Source: Kitasatospora cineracea
Lineage (GTDB): Bacteria; Actinomycetota; Actinomycetes; Streptomycetales; Streptomycetaceae
Reading direction: 5' to 3'
DNA length: 64,000 nucleotides
NCBI RefSeq assembly: GCF_003751605.1
Contig: NZ_RJVJ01000002.1
Location: 806,001 to 870,000 of the forward strand
Both the position numbers and the translations under genes were made by a program. The notes under the pieces are model-generated. The model was not told the DNA's origin, searched no databases, and was given only the letters and a program-made list of their open reading frames with translations. This document shows positions 23,527-32,695 of the stretch, piece by piece (the first letter of the stretch is position 1; every line of letters begins with the position of its first letter).

Positions 23527-25083
23527 ATGTCAAAGAAAGGCGGCGTCAACAGACCGGGTCCCGACCTGTTCGACGCGTTCGCGGAAACCGCTCTCCGATG
23601 GCCCGAACGGGTCGCGCTCGATTCTCCCGGAAGCACCCTCAGCTACCTTCAACTCGCCTTGTCCGCCAGCAGGTTGGCGGATGCACTGGGTGACCGGCCG
23701 GGCCCGGTGGCGGTGTCCGCCCGGCACGCGCCGGAGACCGTGACCGCGCTGCTGGGCATCCTCGCGGCGGGCGGCACGTACGTCCCGCTGGACCCGTCCT
23801 TCCCGGTGGAGCGGCAGCGGGCGATGGTGTCCGCGGCCGGGTGCACCGCACTGGTGGGGGCGGCCGGGCAGGCGGCCGCGCTCGGGCTGCCGCACCTCGA
23901 ACCGGTGGGCGGGGCGGGCGAGTTACCGGCGGGGTCCGATGGGGATCGGCCGCGGCCGCCGGTGACCGTCGGGCCGGACGATCCCGCCTACCTGCTGTTC
24001 ACCTCGGGGTCGACGGGGCGGCCGAAACCGGTGCTGACGCCGCGCGGGGCGATCTCGGCGGTGGCCGGGTCGCTGCGCGGACTGTTCGGCGTACGACCCG
24101 AGGACCGGGTGCTGCAGTTCGCCTCGCTGAACTGGGACACCTGCTTCGAGGAGATCCTGCCGACCCTGACCGCCGGGGCCCGGCTGGTGTTCGACCCGGA
24201 GGCGCACTCGGCCTCCTTCCCCCGGCTGCTGCGGGCGGTGGAGCGGCGCGGCGTCACCGTGCTGGACCTGCCCACCGCGTTCTGGCACGAACTGGTGCTG
24301 CACCTCGCCGAGGACGGCCCGGACGCCGAGCTCCCTTCCTGTCTGCGGCTGGTGGTGATCGGCGGCGAGGCCGCCGACCCGGCCCGGCTGGCGGACTGGA
24401 GCCGGCTGGCGGACAGCGGACGGATCCGGCTGCTGAACACCTACGGCTGCACCGAGACCACCCTGATCACCCACGCGGTGGACCTGCTCGGCCCCGACAC
24501 CCCGGAGCCGGGCCGCCGCTGGGACCCGGCCGAGCGCGCGCCGATCGGCCGCGCCCTGCCGCACGTCGAGGAACTGCTCACCGCCGAGGGCGAGTTGCTG
24601 ATCGGCGGCGCCGCGCTGGCGACCGGCTACCCCGGGCTGCCGGAGACCACCGCGGAGCGCTTCACCGAGCGGGCCGGCCGGCGCTGGTTCCGCACCGGCG
24701 ACCGGGTCTCCCGGGGCCCGGACGGGGTGCTGACCCACCGCGGCCGGATCGACCACGAGGTGAAGATCCGCGGCATCCGGGTCGACCCGGCCGAGGTGGA
24801 GGCCGCACTGGGCGCCCACCCCCGGGTGGGGCTGGCGGCCGTCACCGCGACCACCCTGGCCGGCCGCACCGCGCTGGTCGCCTACGTCGTCCCGCGCGCC
24901 GGGGCCGCCGACCCGGCGCCGCCGACCGCCGAGGAACTCCTGCGCCACCTGCGGGAGTCGCTGCCCGCGCACCTCGTCCCGAGCCGGCTCACGGTCGTCC
25001 CCGAGCTGGCCCGCACCGCCGGCGGCAAGATCGACCGCGCCGCCTCGCACCGCCTGCACGCCGGGGCCGCCGCGCCGGCCTGA
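23527..25083 (+). CDS. Stand-alone NRPS-type adenylation protein
   Basis: A 518-residue amino-acid-activating enzyme with the full set of adenylation motifs: LLFTSGSTGRPKPV (A3, about 156-169), an A4 region NWDTCFEE with Asp204 in the place that usually holds the substrate amino group, NTYGCTETTL (A5), RWFRTGDRV (A7), GRIDHEVKIRGIRVDPAEVE (A8, about 406) and GGKID with catalytic Lys501 (A10). There is no carrier or condensation domain in the chain; the carrier is the next gene. The reaction should be amino acid plus ATP to aminoacyl-AMP, then transfer to that carrier. Codon 133 (23923-23925) is TTA, which in streptomycetes makes expression depend on bldA tRNA. The amino acid specificity is not readable with confidence. 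Confidence 0.9.
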   Translation: MSKKGGVNRPGPDLFDAFAETALRWPERVALDSPGSTLSYLQLALSASRLADALGDRPGPVAVSARHAPETVTALLGILAAGGTYVPLDPSFPVERQRAMVSAAGCTALVGAAGQAAALGLPHLEPVGGAGELPAGSDGDRPRPPVTVGPDDPAYLLFTSGSTGRPKPVLTPRGAISAVAGSLRGLFGVRPEDRVLQFASLNWDTCFEEILPTLTAGARLVFDPEAHSASFPRLLRAVERRGVTVLDLPTAFWHELVLHLAEDGPDAELPSCLRLVVIGGEAADPARLADWSRLADSGRIRLLNTYGCTETTLITHAVDLLGPDTPEPGRRWDPAERAPIGRALPHVEELLTAEGELLIGGAALATGYPGLPETTAERFTERAGRRWFRTGDRVSRGPDGVLTHRGRIDHEVKIRGIRVDPAEVEAALGAHPRVGLAAVTATTLAGRTALVAYVVPRAGAADPAPPTAEELLRHLRESLPAHLVPSRLTVVPELARTAGGKIDRAASHRLHAGAAAPA

Positions 25084-25373
25084 GCCGCCCCGACCGGAAC
25101 ACCCCGGCTGAAACACCCCGCTCGAACCGTCCCGCCGGAGCCCGCCGCCTTTCCCCGCGGCGAGCCCGGCGCCCGGCAGCACCGCTGTCCCGCTGTCCCG
25201 CTGCCCCGCCGTACCGCGCACCACCTCGCGCACCCACCGCACCGTCGCACCGCGCACCACCGCACCGCGTACCGCTGCACTCCGCACCACCCGACCACGC
25301 ACAGCACCGCGCACCACGCACCGCTGGCACCACCGGACCACGCGCACCCCGCACCGGTCGAAGGAGACCCCTG
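25084..25373. other. Low-complexity spacer inside the biosynthetic cluster
   Basis: This 290-base gap between the adenylation and carrier genes holds no gene. It is dominated by irregular repeats of CGCACCACC/CACCGCACC on the plus strand, with poor purine content except at the end, where GAAGGAGA forms the carrier gene's ribosome site. Such a C-rich transcript would be little structured and could be a Rho-type entry region. Confidence 0.6.
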
Positions 25374-25661
25374 ATGAGCCTCGACATGCCCGCCGTCACG
25401 CCCGCCGCCCCGCCGTCCCCCTCCGGCGCGGAACTGCTCGACTCGCTGACGGCGGTGTTCCGCCGCGTCCTGGAGCTGGCCGAGGTGCCCGCGGACGGCA
25501 ACTTCTTCCTGCTGGGCGGGGATTCGCTGGTCGCCACCCGGGTGCTGAGCGCGGTGGCCCGCGCCCACGGGGTCGAACTGACCTTCGAGGAGTTCCTCGC
25601 CGACCCGACCCCGGCGGGCCTGGCCGGCCGCGTCAGCACGGCTCTCCCGGCCGCCCGGTGA
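25374..25661 (+). CDS. Stand-alone peptidyl carrier protein
   Basis: A 95-residue carrier protein with a Pro-rich lead of about 20 residues. The phosphopantetheine site is FFLLGGDSLVATRVL with Ser51, the GGDS form typical of NRPS carriers rather than fatty-acid carriers. The flanking helices (LLDSLTAVFRRVLELAEVPAD, LTFEEFLADPTPAGLAGRV) are normal. It should hold the aminoacyl thioester made by the preceding adenylation protein while the next-gene oxidase acts on it. AAGGAGA precedes the ATG by six bases. Its stop overlaps the oxidase start (GTGA). Confidence 0.92.
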   Translation: MSLDMPAVTPAAPPSPSGAELLDSLTAVFRRVLELAEVPADGNFFLLGGDSLVATRVLSAVARAHGVELTFEEFLADPTPAGLAGRVSTALPAAR

Positions 25662-27091
25662 GCGCCGCCGCGCTCACCCCGTCCCGGCCCGCCGCCCCGC
25701 GTTCGGCCCTGGTGGTCGGCGCCGGAGTGGCCGGGCTGACCGCCGCCGTGGAGCTGGCCGAGCACGGGGTGCGGGTGACGGTGCTGGAGGCCCGGGAGCG
25801 GGTCGGCGGGCGGGCCCGGGGCCTGGAGGTGGCGCCCGGGCGGTGGATCGACGCGGGCGCCGCGTACCTGGGCGACCGGCACACCGAGCTGCACGCCCTG
25901 CTGGCCGCCTGCGATCTGAAGACCGTGCCGACAGAGATGGCCGGGGCCAGCCGGTTCGCGCTGCGGGACGGCGACGGCGACGGCGCGACCGCCGACGGGC
26001 GGTTCCCGCCGCTGAACGCGGTCGCCCTGGGCGACCTGTTCGAGCGGCTGGAGGAACTGGCCGCGGCCGTCCGCCCGGACGCGCCCTGGCTGACCCCGGA
26101 CGCCGAGCGGCTCGACGCGCTGACCGCCGCCGACTGGGCCGAGCGCGAACTCGCGCACCCCGACGCCAGGTTGTTCTTCCCGCTGTTCCTCGGCGAGATG
26201 ATGGCCGCCGACCCGGCGAAGGTCTCCGTCCTGCACATGGCCTTCTACCTGCGCTCCGGCGGCGGCCTGCGCTACCTGAACGCCTTCGCGGGCGGCGCCC
26301 AGCAGGACCGGGTCGCGGGCGGCGCGCACCGGCTGTGCGAACGGCTGGCCCGGCGGCTGCTGGACGCCGGCGGGGTGCTGCGCACCGGCGAGCCGGCGCT
26401 GGCCGTCGAGCAGTCCGCAGCGGAGGTCACCGTCCGCACCCCGGAAGGGAGTTACCGGGCGGAGGCGGCCGTGGTGGCGGTGCCGCCGCTGCTCGCGGAC
26501 GCGATCGGGTACCGGCCCGGGCTGCCGGTGCCGCGGGCCGCGTCGCGGACCGAGCGGGGCTGCGCGGTGAAGCTGAACCTGGTCTTCCCGGAGCCGGTGT
26601 GGCGGGCGCACGGCCTGTCCGGCTGGTCGGTGAACGCGGCCGGCCCGCTGCTGTCCACGGTGGACGACACCCCGCCGGAGGGCTCGCCGGGCGTGCTGAC
26701 CGGCTTCGTCACCGGCGCGGAGGCGCACCGCTACGCCGCGCTGGAACCCGGCGAGCAGCGGGCGGCGGCGCTGGCCCAGGCCCGGCGGCTGTTCCCGATG
26801 CTGCCCGAGCCGATCGGCTTCCACCTCACCGACTGGGTCAACGAGCCGTGGAGCCGGGGCTGTTACGCCGCGCTGTTCGGCCCCGGCGACTGGACGGCGC
26901 TCGGGCCGACGCTGACCGCCCCGCACGGCCGGGTGCGGTTCGCGGGCACCGAGACCAGCACCGAGTTCTTCGGCCTGCTGGAGGGCGCGGTCCGCTCCGG
27001 CCGCCGGGCGGCCGCCGACCTGCTCGCCGCCGGGCCGAACGCCGCCGGCCGGCCCGCCGCCGACCTTCCCTCCACCCCGCTCGAAAACTGA
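25658..27091 (+). CDS. Flavin amine oxidase (MAO fold)
   Basis: A 477-residue FAD enzyme of the monoamine-oxidase/phytoene-desaturase-like superfamily. The N-terminus shows the FAD fold (LVVGAGVAGLTAAVELAEHG, VTVLEARERVGGRARG) and the C-terminus the second FAD motif (VRFAGTETSTEFFGLLEGAV, RSGRRAA). The active-site region RGCYAALFGPGDW is family-like. The product of oxidising an amino-acid-type substrate would be an imine or enamine. Because its GTG start overlaps the carrier gene stop, I infer that it oxidises the carrier-bound aminoacyl group, but a free amine is also possible. The last 20 residues are a non-conserved Pro/Ala tail. Confidence 0.85.
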   Translation: MSAAALTPSRPAAPRSALVVGAGVAGLTAAVELAEHGVRVTVLEARERVGGRARGLEVAPGRWIDAGAAYLGDRHTELHALLAACDLKTVPTEMAGASRFALRDGDGDGATADGRFPPLNAVALGDLFERLEELAAAVRPDAPWLTPDAERLDALTAADWAERELAHPDARLFFPLFLGEMMAADPAKVSVLHMAFYLRSGGGLRYLNAFAGGAQQDRVAGGAHRLCERLARRLLDAGGVLRTGEPALAVEQSAAEVTVRTPEGSYRAEAAVVAVPPLLADAIGYRPGLPVPRAASRTERGCAVKLNLVFPEPVWRAHGLSGWSVNAAGPLLSTVDDTPPEGSPGVLTGFVTGAEAHRYAALEPGEQRAAALAQARRLFPMLPEPIGFHLTDWVNEPWSRGCYAALFGPGDWTALGPTLTAPHGRVRFAGTETSTEFFGLLEGAVRSGRRAAADLLAAGPNAAGRPAADLPSTPLEN

Positions 27092-27196
27092 CGCCCAGTC
27101 AGTCCTCTTCGCTTTCAAGCCTTTCCGGCTTCTTCCCGGACCGGTGTCCGCCCCACGGGGGCGGGCCCGGCGACCAGTCCTGCTTGGAGACCTCCC

Positions 27197-29062
27197 ATGA
27201 GCGACCAGACACCCCTCGCCCCGCTACCCGTCCGGGAGCGGTTCATGACCGACCCGGACCTCGGGGCGGGGAACTTCCTCGACCGGGCCGCCGAGGCGAA
27301 CCCGAACCGGGCGGTGCCGTACGCGTTCGCCCACCGGCTGGACCACCGCGGGCAGGTGGTGCTGCTCGGGCACAGCCTGCTGGACCTGGTGGCGCTGCGC
27401 GACCGGTACGCGGCCTGGTACCACGCGATGGGGGTGCGGCCGGGCGAGCCGGTGGGCGTGGTGGTCGCGGAGGGGCTGGAGCCGCTGCTGCACTTCTTCG
27501 CGCTGACCGCGCTGGGCGCCGTCCCGGCGCTGGTCAACGACGCGATGCGGCCGGACGTGATGGTCCGCTACCTGGACCACGTCGGCGTGGTCGGGGTGGT
27601 CGCGGACGACACCACCCGGCTGGCCGCGGCGTACCGGCAGGACCCGCAGCGCAGGCCCCGGTTCCTGGCGCCGACCGCCGAGGTGCAGTCCTTCGACGCG
27701 GCGGCCGCGCCGCTGCCGGAGCGGTACCCGTACCGGCACGCGCCCGAGGACGTGGTGGCGCTGATCCACTCCTCGGGGACGACCGGCACCCCGAAGTCGA
27801 CGATCCTGGCGCACCGGCAGTTCTGGGAGGGCAAGCAGCCGCGGATGGTGCGCTTCCCGGCCGAGCCGTCCGACCGGCTGATGTCGCTGATGCCGCACAC
27901 CCACGCGGGCGGCCTGAGCTACTTCCTGACCACCACCCTGCTGGGCCTGCCGACGGTGGTGATGGCGGGCTGGCGGCGCTCGGTGGTGGAGCCGGTGATG
28001 GAGGCGTTCCAGCCGACCATGGTGGCCTCCTTCCCGCGCACCTTCGTCGAGTTGGCGACCGGCGAGCTGCCGGTGCGGGGCGCGGCCCGGGTGCACTCCT
28101 GGTTCAACACCGGCGACAGCGCGCACTACGGGCACGTCCGGCGGCTGGTGCAACTCGGCGAGCGCCCGGCCGGGCTGGTCAGGCCGTGGCTGCTGCCGCA
28201 GGAGAAGGAGGGGCAACCGGCTTTGCCCGGTTCGCAGTTCGTGGACGGGCTGGGCTCCTCCGAGATGGGCATGGCGCTGTTCGGGCAGGTCACCTCGCCG
28301 GAGACGGCGCGCGCCGACCGCTGCGTGGGCAGGCCGTCCGAGGTGGTGGAGCGCGCCGCCGTGCTGGACGAGGACGGCGCCGAAGTCCCGGACGGGACAC
28401 CAGGGTTGCTGGCGGTGCGGGCGCCCTCGATCACGCCGGGGTACTGGAACAACGAGCGGCTGACGGCGAGCTTCCACCTGTCCGGGTACTGGCTGACCGG
28501 CGACGTCGCCTACCGGGACGCCGAGGGCCGGTTCTTCCACCTGGACCGGACGGTGGACGTGATCGACACCCTGGACGGGCCGGTGTACAGCCTGCCGCTG
28601 GAGGAGGTGCTGCTCGCCGACTGCGCCGAACTGGTGCGGGACTGCTCGGTGGTGGGCGTCCCGCACCCGGCCGGCGGGCAGCGGCCGGTGGCCGTGGTGC
28701 TGCTCCAGGAGGGGGCGGGGGTCACCGACGAGGCCGGGCTGCTGGCGGCCGTCAACGCCGAACTCGGCCGGGCCGGGCTGGCGGAGCTGGCCGCGCTGCG
28801 GGTGGCCCGCACCGAGGCGGAGTTCCCGCTCGGCCCCACCGGCAAGGTGCTCAAGCGCGAACTGCGCACCCGGCACGCCGGCCTGCTCACCGGCCCGGCC
28901 GCCGGGGTGGCCGTCGGAGTGGCCGCCGGAGTGACCGTCGGCGCAGTTGCCGCCCCGGCCCCCGCCTCGCCCGCCGCCCCGGCCGCCGTCTCGCCCGCCG
29001 CCCCGGCTGCCGTCTCGCCCGCCGCCCTGGCCGCCGTCTCGCCCGCCCCGAGAGTCTCCTGA
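27197..29062 (+). CDS. AMP-forming acyl ligase (ANL superfamily)
   Basis: A 621-residue adenylate-forming enzyme of the acyl-CoA synthetase/fatty-acyl-AMP ligase type. The P-loop is VALIHSSGTTGTPKSTILAH. The A5 region is VDGLGSSEMGMALFG and the hinge region is GYWLTGDVAYRDAEGRFFHL followed by DRTVDVIDTLDG, where the usual K-RG is changed. PTGKVLKREL near the end holds the catalytic lysine. It should activate a carboxylic acid. About 60 residues at the C-terminus are Ala/Pro/Val with an 8-residue repeat and probably disordered. It begins 105 bases after the oxidase with TTGGAGA upstream, so it may be translated independently. It overlaps the radical SAM gene (TGATG). Confidence 0.85.
   Translation: MSDQTPLAPLPVRERFMTDPDLGAGNFLDRAAEANPNRAVPYAFAHRLDHRGQVVLLGHSLLDLVALRDRYAAWYHAMGVRPGEPVGVVVAEGLEPLLHFFALTALGAVPALVNDAMRPDVMVRYLDHVGVVGVVADDTTRLAAAYRQDPQRRPRFLAPTAEVQSFDAAAAPLPERYPYRHAPEDVVALIHSSGTTGTPKSTILAHRQFWEGKQPRMVRFPAEPSDRLMSLMPHTHAGGLSYFLTTTLLGLPTVVMAGWRRSVVEPVMEAFQPTMVASFPRTFVELATGELPVRGAARVHSWFNTGDSAHYGHVRRLVQLGERPAGLVRPWLLPQEKEGQPALPGSQFVDGLGSSEMGMALFGQVTSPETARADRCVGRPSEVVERAAVLDEDGAEVPDGTPGLLAVRAPSITPGYWNNERLTASFHLSGYWLTGDVAYRDAEGRFFHLDRTVDVIDTLDGPVYSLPLEEVLLADCAELVRDCSVVGVPHPAGGQRPVAVVLLQEGAGVTDEAGLLAAVNAELGRAGLAELAALRVARTEAEFPLGPTGKVLKRELRTRHAGLLTGPAAGVAVGVAAGVTVGAVAAPAPASPAAPAAVSPAAPAAVSPAALAAVSPAPRVS
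28964..29047 (+). repeat. 24-bp coding tandem repeat in the ligase tail
   Basis: Three full units of 24 bases (28964-28987, 28988-29011, 29012-29035) and a half unit encode repeats of VSPAAPAA. The copies differ by only a few bases, so the repeat is young and its number probably varies. Confidence 0.85.
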
Positions 29063-30486
29063 TGGGGCGCCAGGACACCCCGCAGCCGTACCAGTACGTG
29101 CGGCAGCCGCTGGTCGAACCGGACTGGCGGCGGCTGCCGGGCTGGCGGGAGGTGACGGCCGCGCAGTGGCGGGACGCGCAATGGCAGCGCTCGCACTGCG
29201 TGCAGGGCGAGCGGCAGCTGCGGCAGGTGTTCGGGCCGCTGCTGACCGACCGGTTCTACGACGAACTCGCGGCCGACCAGCGGGAGTTCGCCACCATGTC
29301 GGTGCTGGTGCCGCCGCAGATGCTGAACACCATGGCGGTCGGGGCGCCGCTGGTGCCGGCCTCGTTCACCGAGGCGTTCCTGGCCGACCCGGTGCGGCGC
29401 TACATGCTGCCGGTGCGCTCGGACCGGCACCCGGCCTGGCCCAGCCACCCGCTGGCGGCCCGGGACTCGCTGCACGAGGCGCAGATGTGGGTGGTGGAGG
29501 GGCTGACCCACCGCTACCCGACCAAGGTGCTGGCCGAGCTGCTCTCCACCTGCCCGCAGTACTGCGGGCACTGCACCCGGATGGACCTGGTCGGCCGCTC
29601 CACCCCGCAGGTCGCCAAGGCCCGGCTGGTGCTGCGTCCGGCCGACCGCGAGGAGCAGATGCTCGACTACCTCAAGCGCACCCCGTCGGTGCGGGACGTG
29701 GTGGTCTCCGGCGGCGACCTGGCGAACGTGCCGTGGCCGCGGCTGGAGTCGTTCCTGCTGCGGCTGCTGGAGCTGGGCTCGGTGCGGGACGTCCGGCTGG
29801 CCAGCAAGGCGGTGGTCGGCCTGCCCCAGCACTGGCTGCAGCCGAAGGTGCTGGCCGGGATGGAGCGGGTGGCCCGGCTGGCGGCCCGGCGCTCGGTCAA
29901 CCTGGCGGTGCACACCCACGCCAACCACGCGGCGTCCGTGACCCCGCTGGTCGCGGAGGCGGCCCGCGGGCTGCTGGACGCGGGCGTGCGGGACGTGCGC
30001 AACCAGGGCGTGCTGATGCGCGGCGTGAACGACAGCCCGGAGGCGCTGCTCGACCTGTGCTTCGCGCTGCAGGGCGAGGCCAACGTGCTGCCCTACTACT
30101 TCTACCTGTGCGACGTGATCCCGAACGCCGAGCACTGGCGGCTGCCGCTGGCCGCCGCGCAGCGCCTGCAGGAGGCGATCCTCGGCTACCTGCCGGGCTA
30201 CGCGACGCCCCGGCTGGTGGCGGACGTGCCGCACGTCGGCAAGCGCTGGGTGCACCAGGCGGTCGGCTACGACCGGGTGCGCGGCATCTCGTACTGGACC
30301 AAGAACTACCGCACCGGGCTCGAACTGCGCGGCGGCGAGGGGGCGTTCGGCCCGGACGGGCTGGGCCGCCGGCACCCGTACGTCGACCCGGTGGACACCC
30401 TGCCGCCGGAGGGCCGGGCCTGGTGGGCCGAACGGGCCGGTGCCGCGGGGAACTTCGACCCGAGTGAGCTGGAGGAGAGCGAGTGA
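29062..30486 (+). CDS. Radical SAM 2,3-aminomutase-like protein (KamA family)
   Basis: A 474-residue enzyme of the lysine/glutamate 2,3-aminomutase family, which moves an amino group from the alpha to the beta carbon using S-adenosylmethionine, a [4Fe-4S] cluster and PLP. The cluster motif is TCPQYCGHCTRMDLVG (C164, C168, C171). Other family landmarks are RDVVVSGGDLANVP and NLAVHTHANH, then NQGVLMRGVNDSPEAL. The PLP lysine is normally in PGGGGK; here the aligned stretch is VADVPHVGKRWV, so Lys394 is probably the PLP base but its surroundings are changed. This suggests a substrate other than free lysine. The overlap with the ligase before (TGATG) and ATP-grasp after (GTGA) places it firmly in the pathway. 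Confidence 0.9.
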   Translation: MGRQDTPQPYQYVRQPLVEPDWRRLPGWREVTAAQWRDAQWQRSHCVQGERQLRQVFGPLLTDRFYDELAADQREFATMSVLVPPQMLNTMAVGAPLVPASFTEAFLADPVRRYMLPVRSDRHPAWPSHPLAARDSLHEAQMWVVEGLTHRYPTKVLAELLSTCPQYCGHCTRMDLVGRSTPQVAKARLVLRPADREEQMLDYLKRTPSVRDVVVSGGDLANVPWPRLESFLLRLLELGSVRDVRLASKAVVGLPQHWLQPKVLAGMERVARLAARRSVNLAVHTHANHAASVTPLVAEAARGLLDAGVRDVRNQGVLMRGVNDSPEALLDLCFALQGEANVLPYYFYLCDVIPNAEHWRLPLAAAQRLQEAILGYLPGYATPRLVADVPHVGKRWVHQAVGYDRVRGISYWTKNYRTGLELRGGEGAFGPDGLGRRHPYVDPVDTLPPEGRAWWAERAGAAGNFDPSELEESE

Positions 30487-31481
30487 GCGAGCCGCAGGCG
30501 CCGTTGCGCCGGATGTGCTGGATCTTCCCGGACCGGGAGTCGAGCCGGTCCGGGGCGATGTGGAAGCACTACTTCTGGGACATGTACGCGGAGATCGCCG
30601 CCGAGCTGGGCCTGGCGTGGACGATGCACGCGCCGGAGGCGGTGACGGTGGACGGCACCGACCCGGCCCGGCCGCGGGTGTACGTGGACGGCGAGCGGGT
30701 GACGCCGCAGGACACCCTGTTCATCACCGCGCTGTACTCGCTGCCGTACCAGTCGATGGACGTGTTCAACCAGTTGACGCTCTGCACGGTGCTGGAGCAG
30801 GCCGGGTTCTACCTGCCGTTCCCGGCGCAGGTGTCGCTGCTGGGCAACGACAAGCTGGCGACGGTGCTGTTCCTGGCCGACTCGCCGGTGCCGGCCGTCC
30901 CGTCGGTGCGGATCGGCTCGGGGCGGGACGTCTCCAAGCACCAGTACGAGGCGGCGCTGGACGGCCTGTCCTTCCCGGCGATCGTGAAGCCGTCCGGCTG
31001 GTGCGGCGGCGGCGGGATCTGCCTGGCCCGCTCCCGGGAGGACGTGCGCGGTCTGGCCAGTCTGGCCCAGGGCGGCGACACCGTGCTGGTGGCGCAGCCG
31101 TACCTGGGGGACGGCACCGTCGACTACCGGGTGTACGTGGTCGACGGGCGTCCGGTCGCGGCGCTGCGGCGCACCCCGGAGGCGGGCTCGCCGGTGGCGA
31201 ACGCCAGCCGCGGCGGGTCGATGGAGTTCTGCGAGGTCCCGGCCGAACTGGTCGACGCCACGGCCTACTTCGCCAAGAAGCTGCCGATCCCGTTCTTCTG
31301 CGTGGACTTCCTGCACGACGGGGAGCGGTTCTGGTTCTCCGAGCTGGAGCCGGACGGGGTGATCGCCCCGGACCTGGACGACCCGGCCCGGCCGGTGCAG
31401 CGGGAGGTGACCCGGGCCCGGTTCGCCGCCTACCGGGACGCGCACGCGGCGTTCGTCGCGGACGGGGGCGTGCGGCGATGA
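30483..31481 (+). CDS. ATP-grasp carboxylate-amine ligase
   Basis: A 332-residue ATP-grasp enzyme. The central region NDKLATVLFL, then FPAIVKPSGWCGGGGICLAR forms the ATP-binding lid. VDYRVYVVDGRPVAALRR and FFCVDFLHDGERFWFSELEP carry the Arg and acidic residues that hold phosphate and magnesium (RimK/LysX-like arrangement). These enzymes make an acyl phosphate and join it to an amine, so this is the best candidate for the amide-forming step in a cluster that has no condensation domain. It begins with GTG overlapping the aminomutase stop, and its own stop overlaps the next ATG. The exact partners are unknown. Confidence 0.88.
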   Translation: MSEPQAPLRRMCWIFPDRESSRSGAMWKHYFWDMYAEIAAELGLAWTMHAPEAVTVDGTDPARPRVYVDGERVTPQDTLFITALYSLPYQSMDVFNQLTLCTVLEQAGFYLPFPAQVSLLGNDKLATVLFLADSPVPAVPSVRIGSGRDVSKHQYEAALDGLSFPAIVKPSGWCGGGGICLARSREDVRGLASLAQGGDTVLVAQPYLGDGTVDYRVYVVDGRPVAALRRTPEAGSPVANASRGGSMEFCEVPAELVDATAYFAKKLPIPFFCVDFLHDGERFWFSELEPDGVIAPDLDDPARPVQREVTRARFAAYRDAHAAFVADGGVRR

Positions 31482-32695
31482 CCTTCTCACTCACCGAGGA
31501 GCAGGCGGCGGACGGCCTGGCGGTGGCCCGCCGGACGCTGGAACTGCTGCGCGGCGTACCGGGGTTCGGCGACCGGTACGCGCAGGCGGCGGCGCCCTCG
31601 ACGCTGGCGGAGCTGGCCGCGCTGCCGCCGCTGGCCAAGGACGACCTGAACACCGCGCTGGCGCACCTGGAGCCGGCCGCCGAGCACGGCGCGACCTGGC
31701 TGTTCCAGAGCGGCGGCTCGACCGGGGCACCGAAGGTCGGCTACGCGCCGACCGGGTTCTACATGGCGAAGGTGTTCGAGCACTGGCGGCCGCTGGAGCG
31801 GGACGACGTGTTCGTCAACGCCTGGGGCGCGGGCCGGATGTGGGGCGCGCACTTCCTGGCGGCGGGCCTGGCCGACCTGTCCGGCTGCCGGGTGATCGCG
31901 CTCGGGTCGGTGACGGCCGAGGAGTACCCGCAGTGGCTGGGCTTCCTGGCCGACCGGAAGGTCACCGCGATCGGCGGGACCCCGAGCGTGCTGCGGTTGT
32001 GGTTCGCGCACGCCCGCGCCGCCGGGATCGAACTGCCGTCGCTGCGCAAGGTGTTGTGGCTGGGCGAGGCCTGGCAGCCGCAGCTGGAGGAGGACCTGGC
32101 GGCGGTCGCGCCGAAGGCCCGCCGGCACGGCATGTTCGGCTCCACCGAGACCTGGGTGGTGGGCTCCAACTCCCCCGACTGCCCGGCCGACACCTTCCAC
32201 CCGTTCCCGCACCAGCTGGTGCACGTCGGCGACGGCGGGCTGCTGGACTTCACCTCGCTCGACCCGGCGATGCTCAACCCGGTGCTGCGCTACCGCACCG
32301 GCGACGCGGGCGAGTTGGGCCCCTGCCCGTGCGGGCGGCCGGGCCCGGCGATGCGGGTGCTGGGGCGCCGCGACAACGTGGTGCAGGTCCGCGGGCTGGG
32401 CCTGCACGTGGACGAGCTGCTGGCCCGGGTCGAGCGCGAGCCGGACGTCAGCCGGGCCCAGGTGCTGGTCACCGAACGGGGCGGCCGGGCCCAGTCGGTG
32501 GACGTCCTGGTGCTGGGCGCGCTGCCGCCGGGCCGCGCCGAGGCGCTGCGGCGCGAACTGCTGGCCGGGACCTTCACGTTGAGCACCGCCTTCGTCCACG
32601 ACCCGGAGCAGGTGCGGGTGCGGGTGGTGGACGCGTTGGTCAGCAACGAGCGCACCGGGAAGACCGCGGGCTTCGTGGTCCGGGAGGAAGCATGA
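31478..32695 (+). CDS. PaaK-like AMP-forming ligase (first of two)
   Basis: A 405-residue adenylate-forming enzyme of the phenylacetate-CoA-ligase-like group. Motifs: LFQSGGSTGAPKVGYAP (P-loop), FGSTETWVVG (A5), LRYRTGDAGELGPCPCGRPG, a Cys-containing loop typical of PaaK-like enzymes, then RRDNVVQVRGLGLHVDEL (hinge). The C-terminal part ends NERTGKTAGFVVREE with the lysine expected for adenylation. The substrate is probably an aromatic or amino carboxylic acid. ATGA overlaps at both ends lock it between the ATP-grasp and exporter genes. Confidence 0.85.
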   Translation: MTFSLTEEQAADGLAVARRTLELLRGVPGFGDRYAQAAAPSTLAELAALPPLAKDDLNTALAHLEPAAEHGATWLFQSGGSTGAPKVGYAPTGFYMAKVFEHWRPLERDDVFVNAWGAGRMWGAHFLAAGLADLSGCRVIALGSVTAEEYPQWLGFLADRKVTAIGGTPSVLRLWFAHARAAGIELPSLRKVLWLGEAWQPQLEEDLAAVAPKARRHGMFGSTETWVVGSNSPDCPADTFHPFPHQLVHVGDGGLLDFTSLDPAMLNPVLRYRTGDAGELGPCPCGRPGPAMRVLGRRDNVVQVRGLGLHVDELLARVEREPDVSRAQVLVTERGGRAQSVDVLVLGALPPGRAEALRRELLAGTFTLSTAFVHDPEQVRVRVVDALVSNERTGKTAGFVVREEA

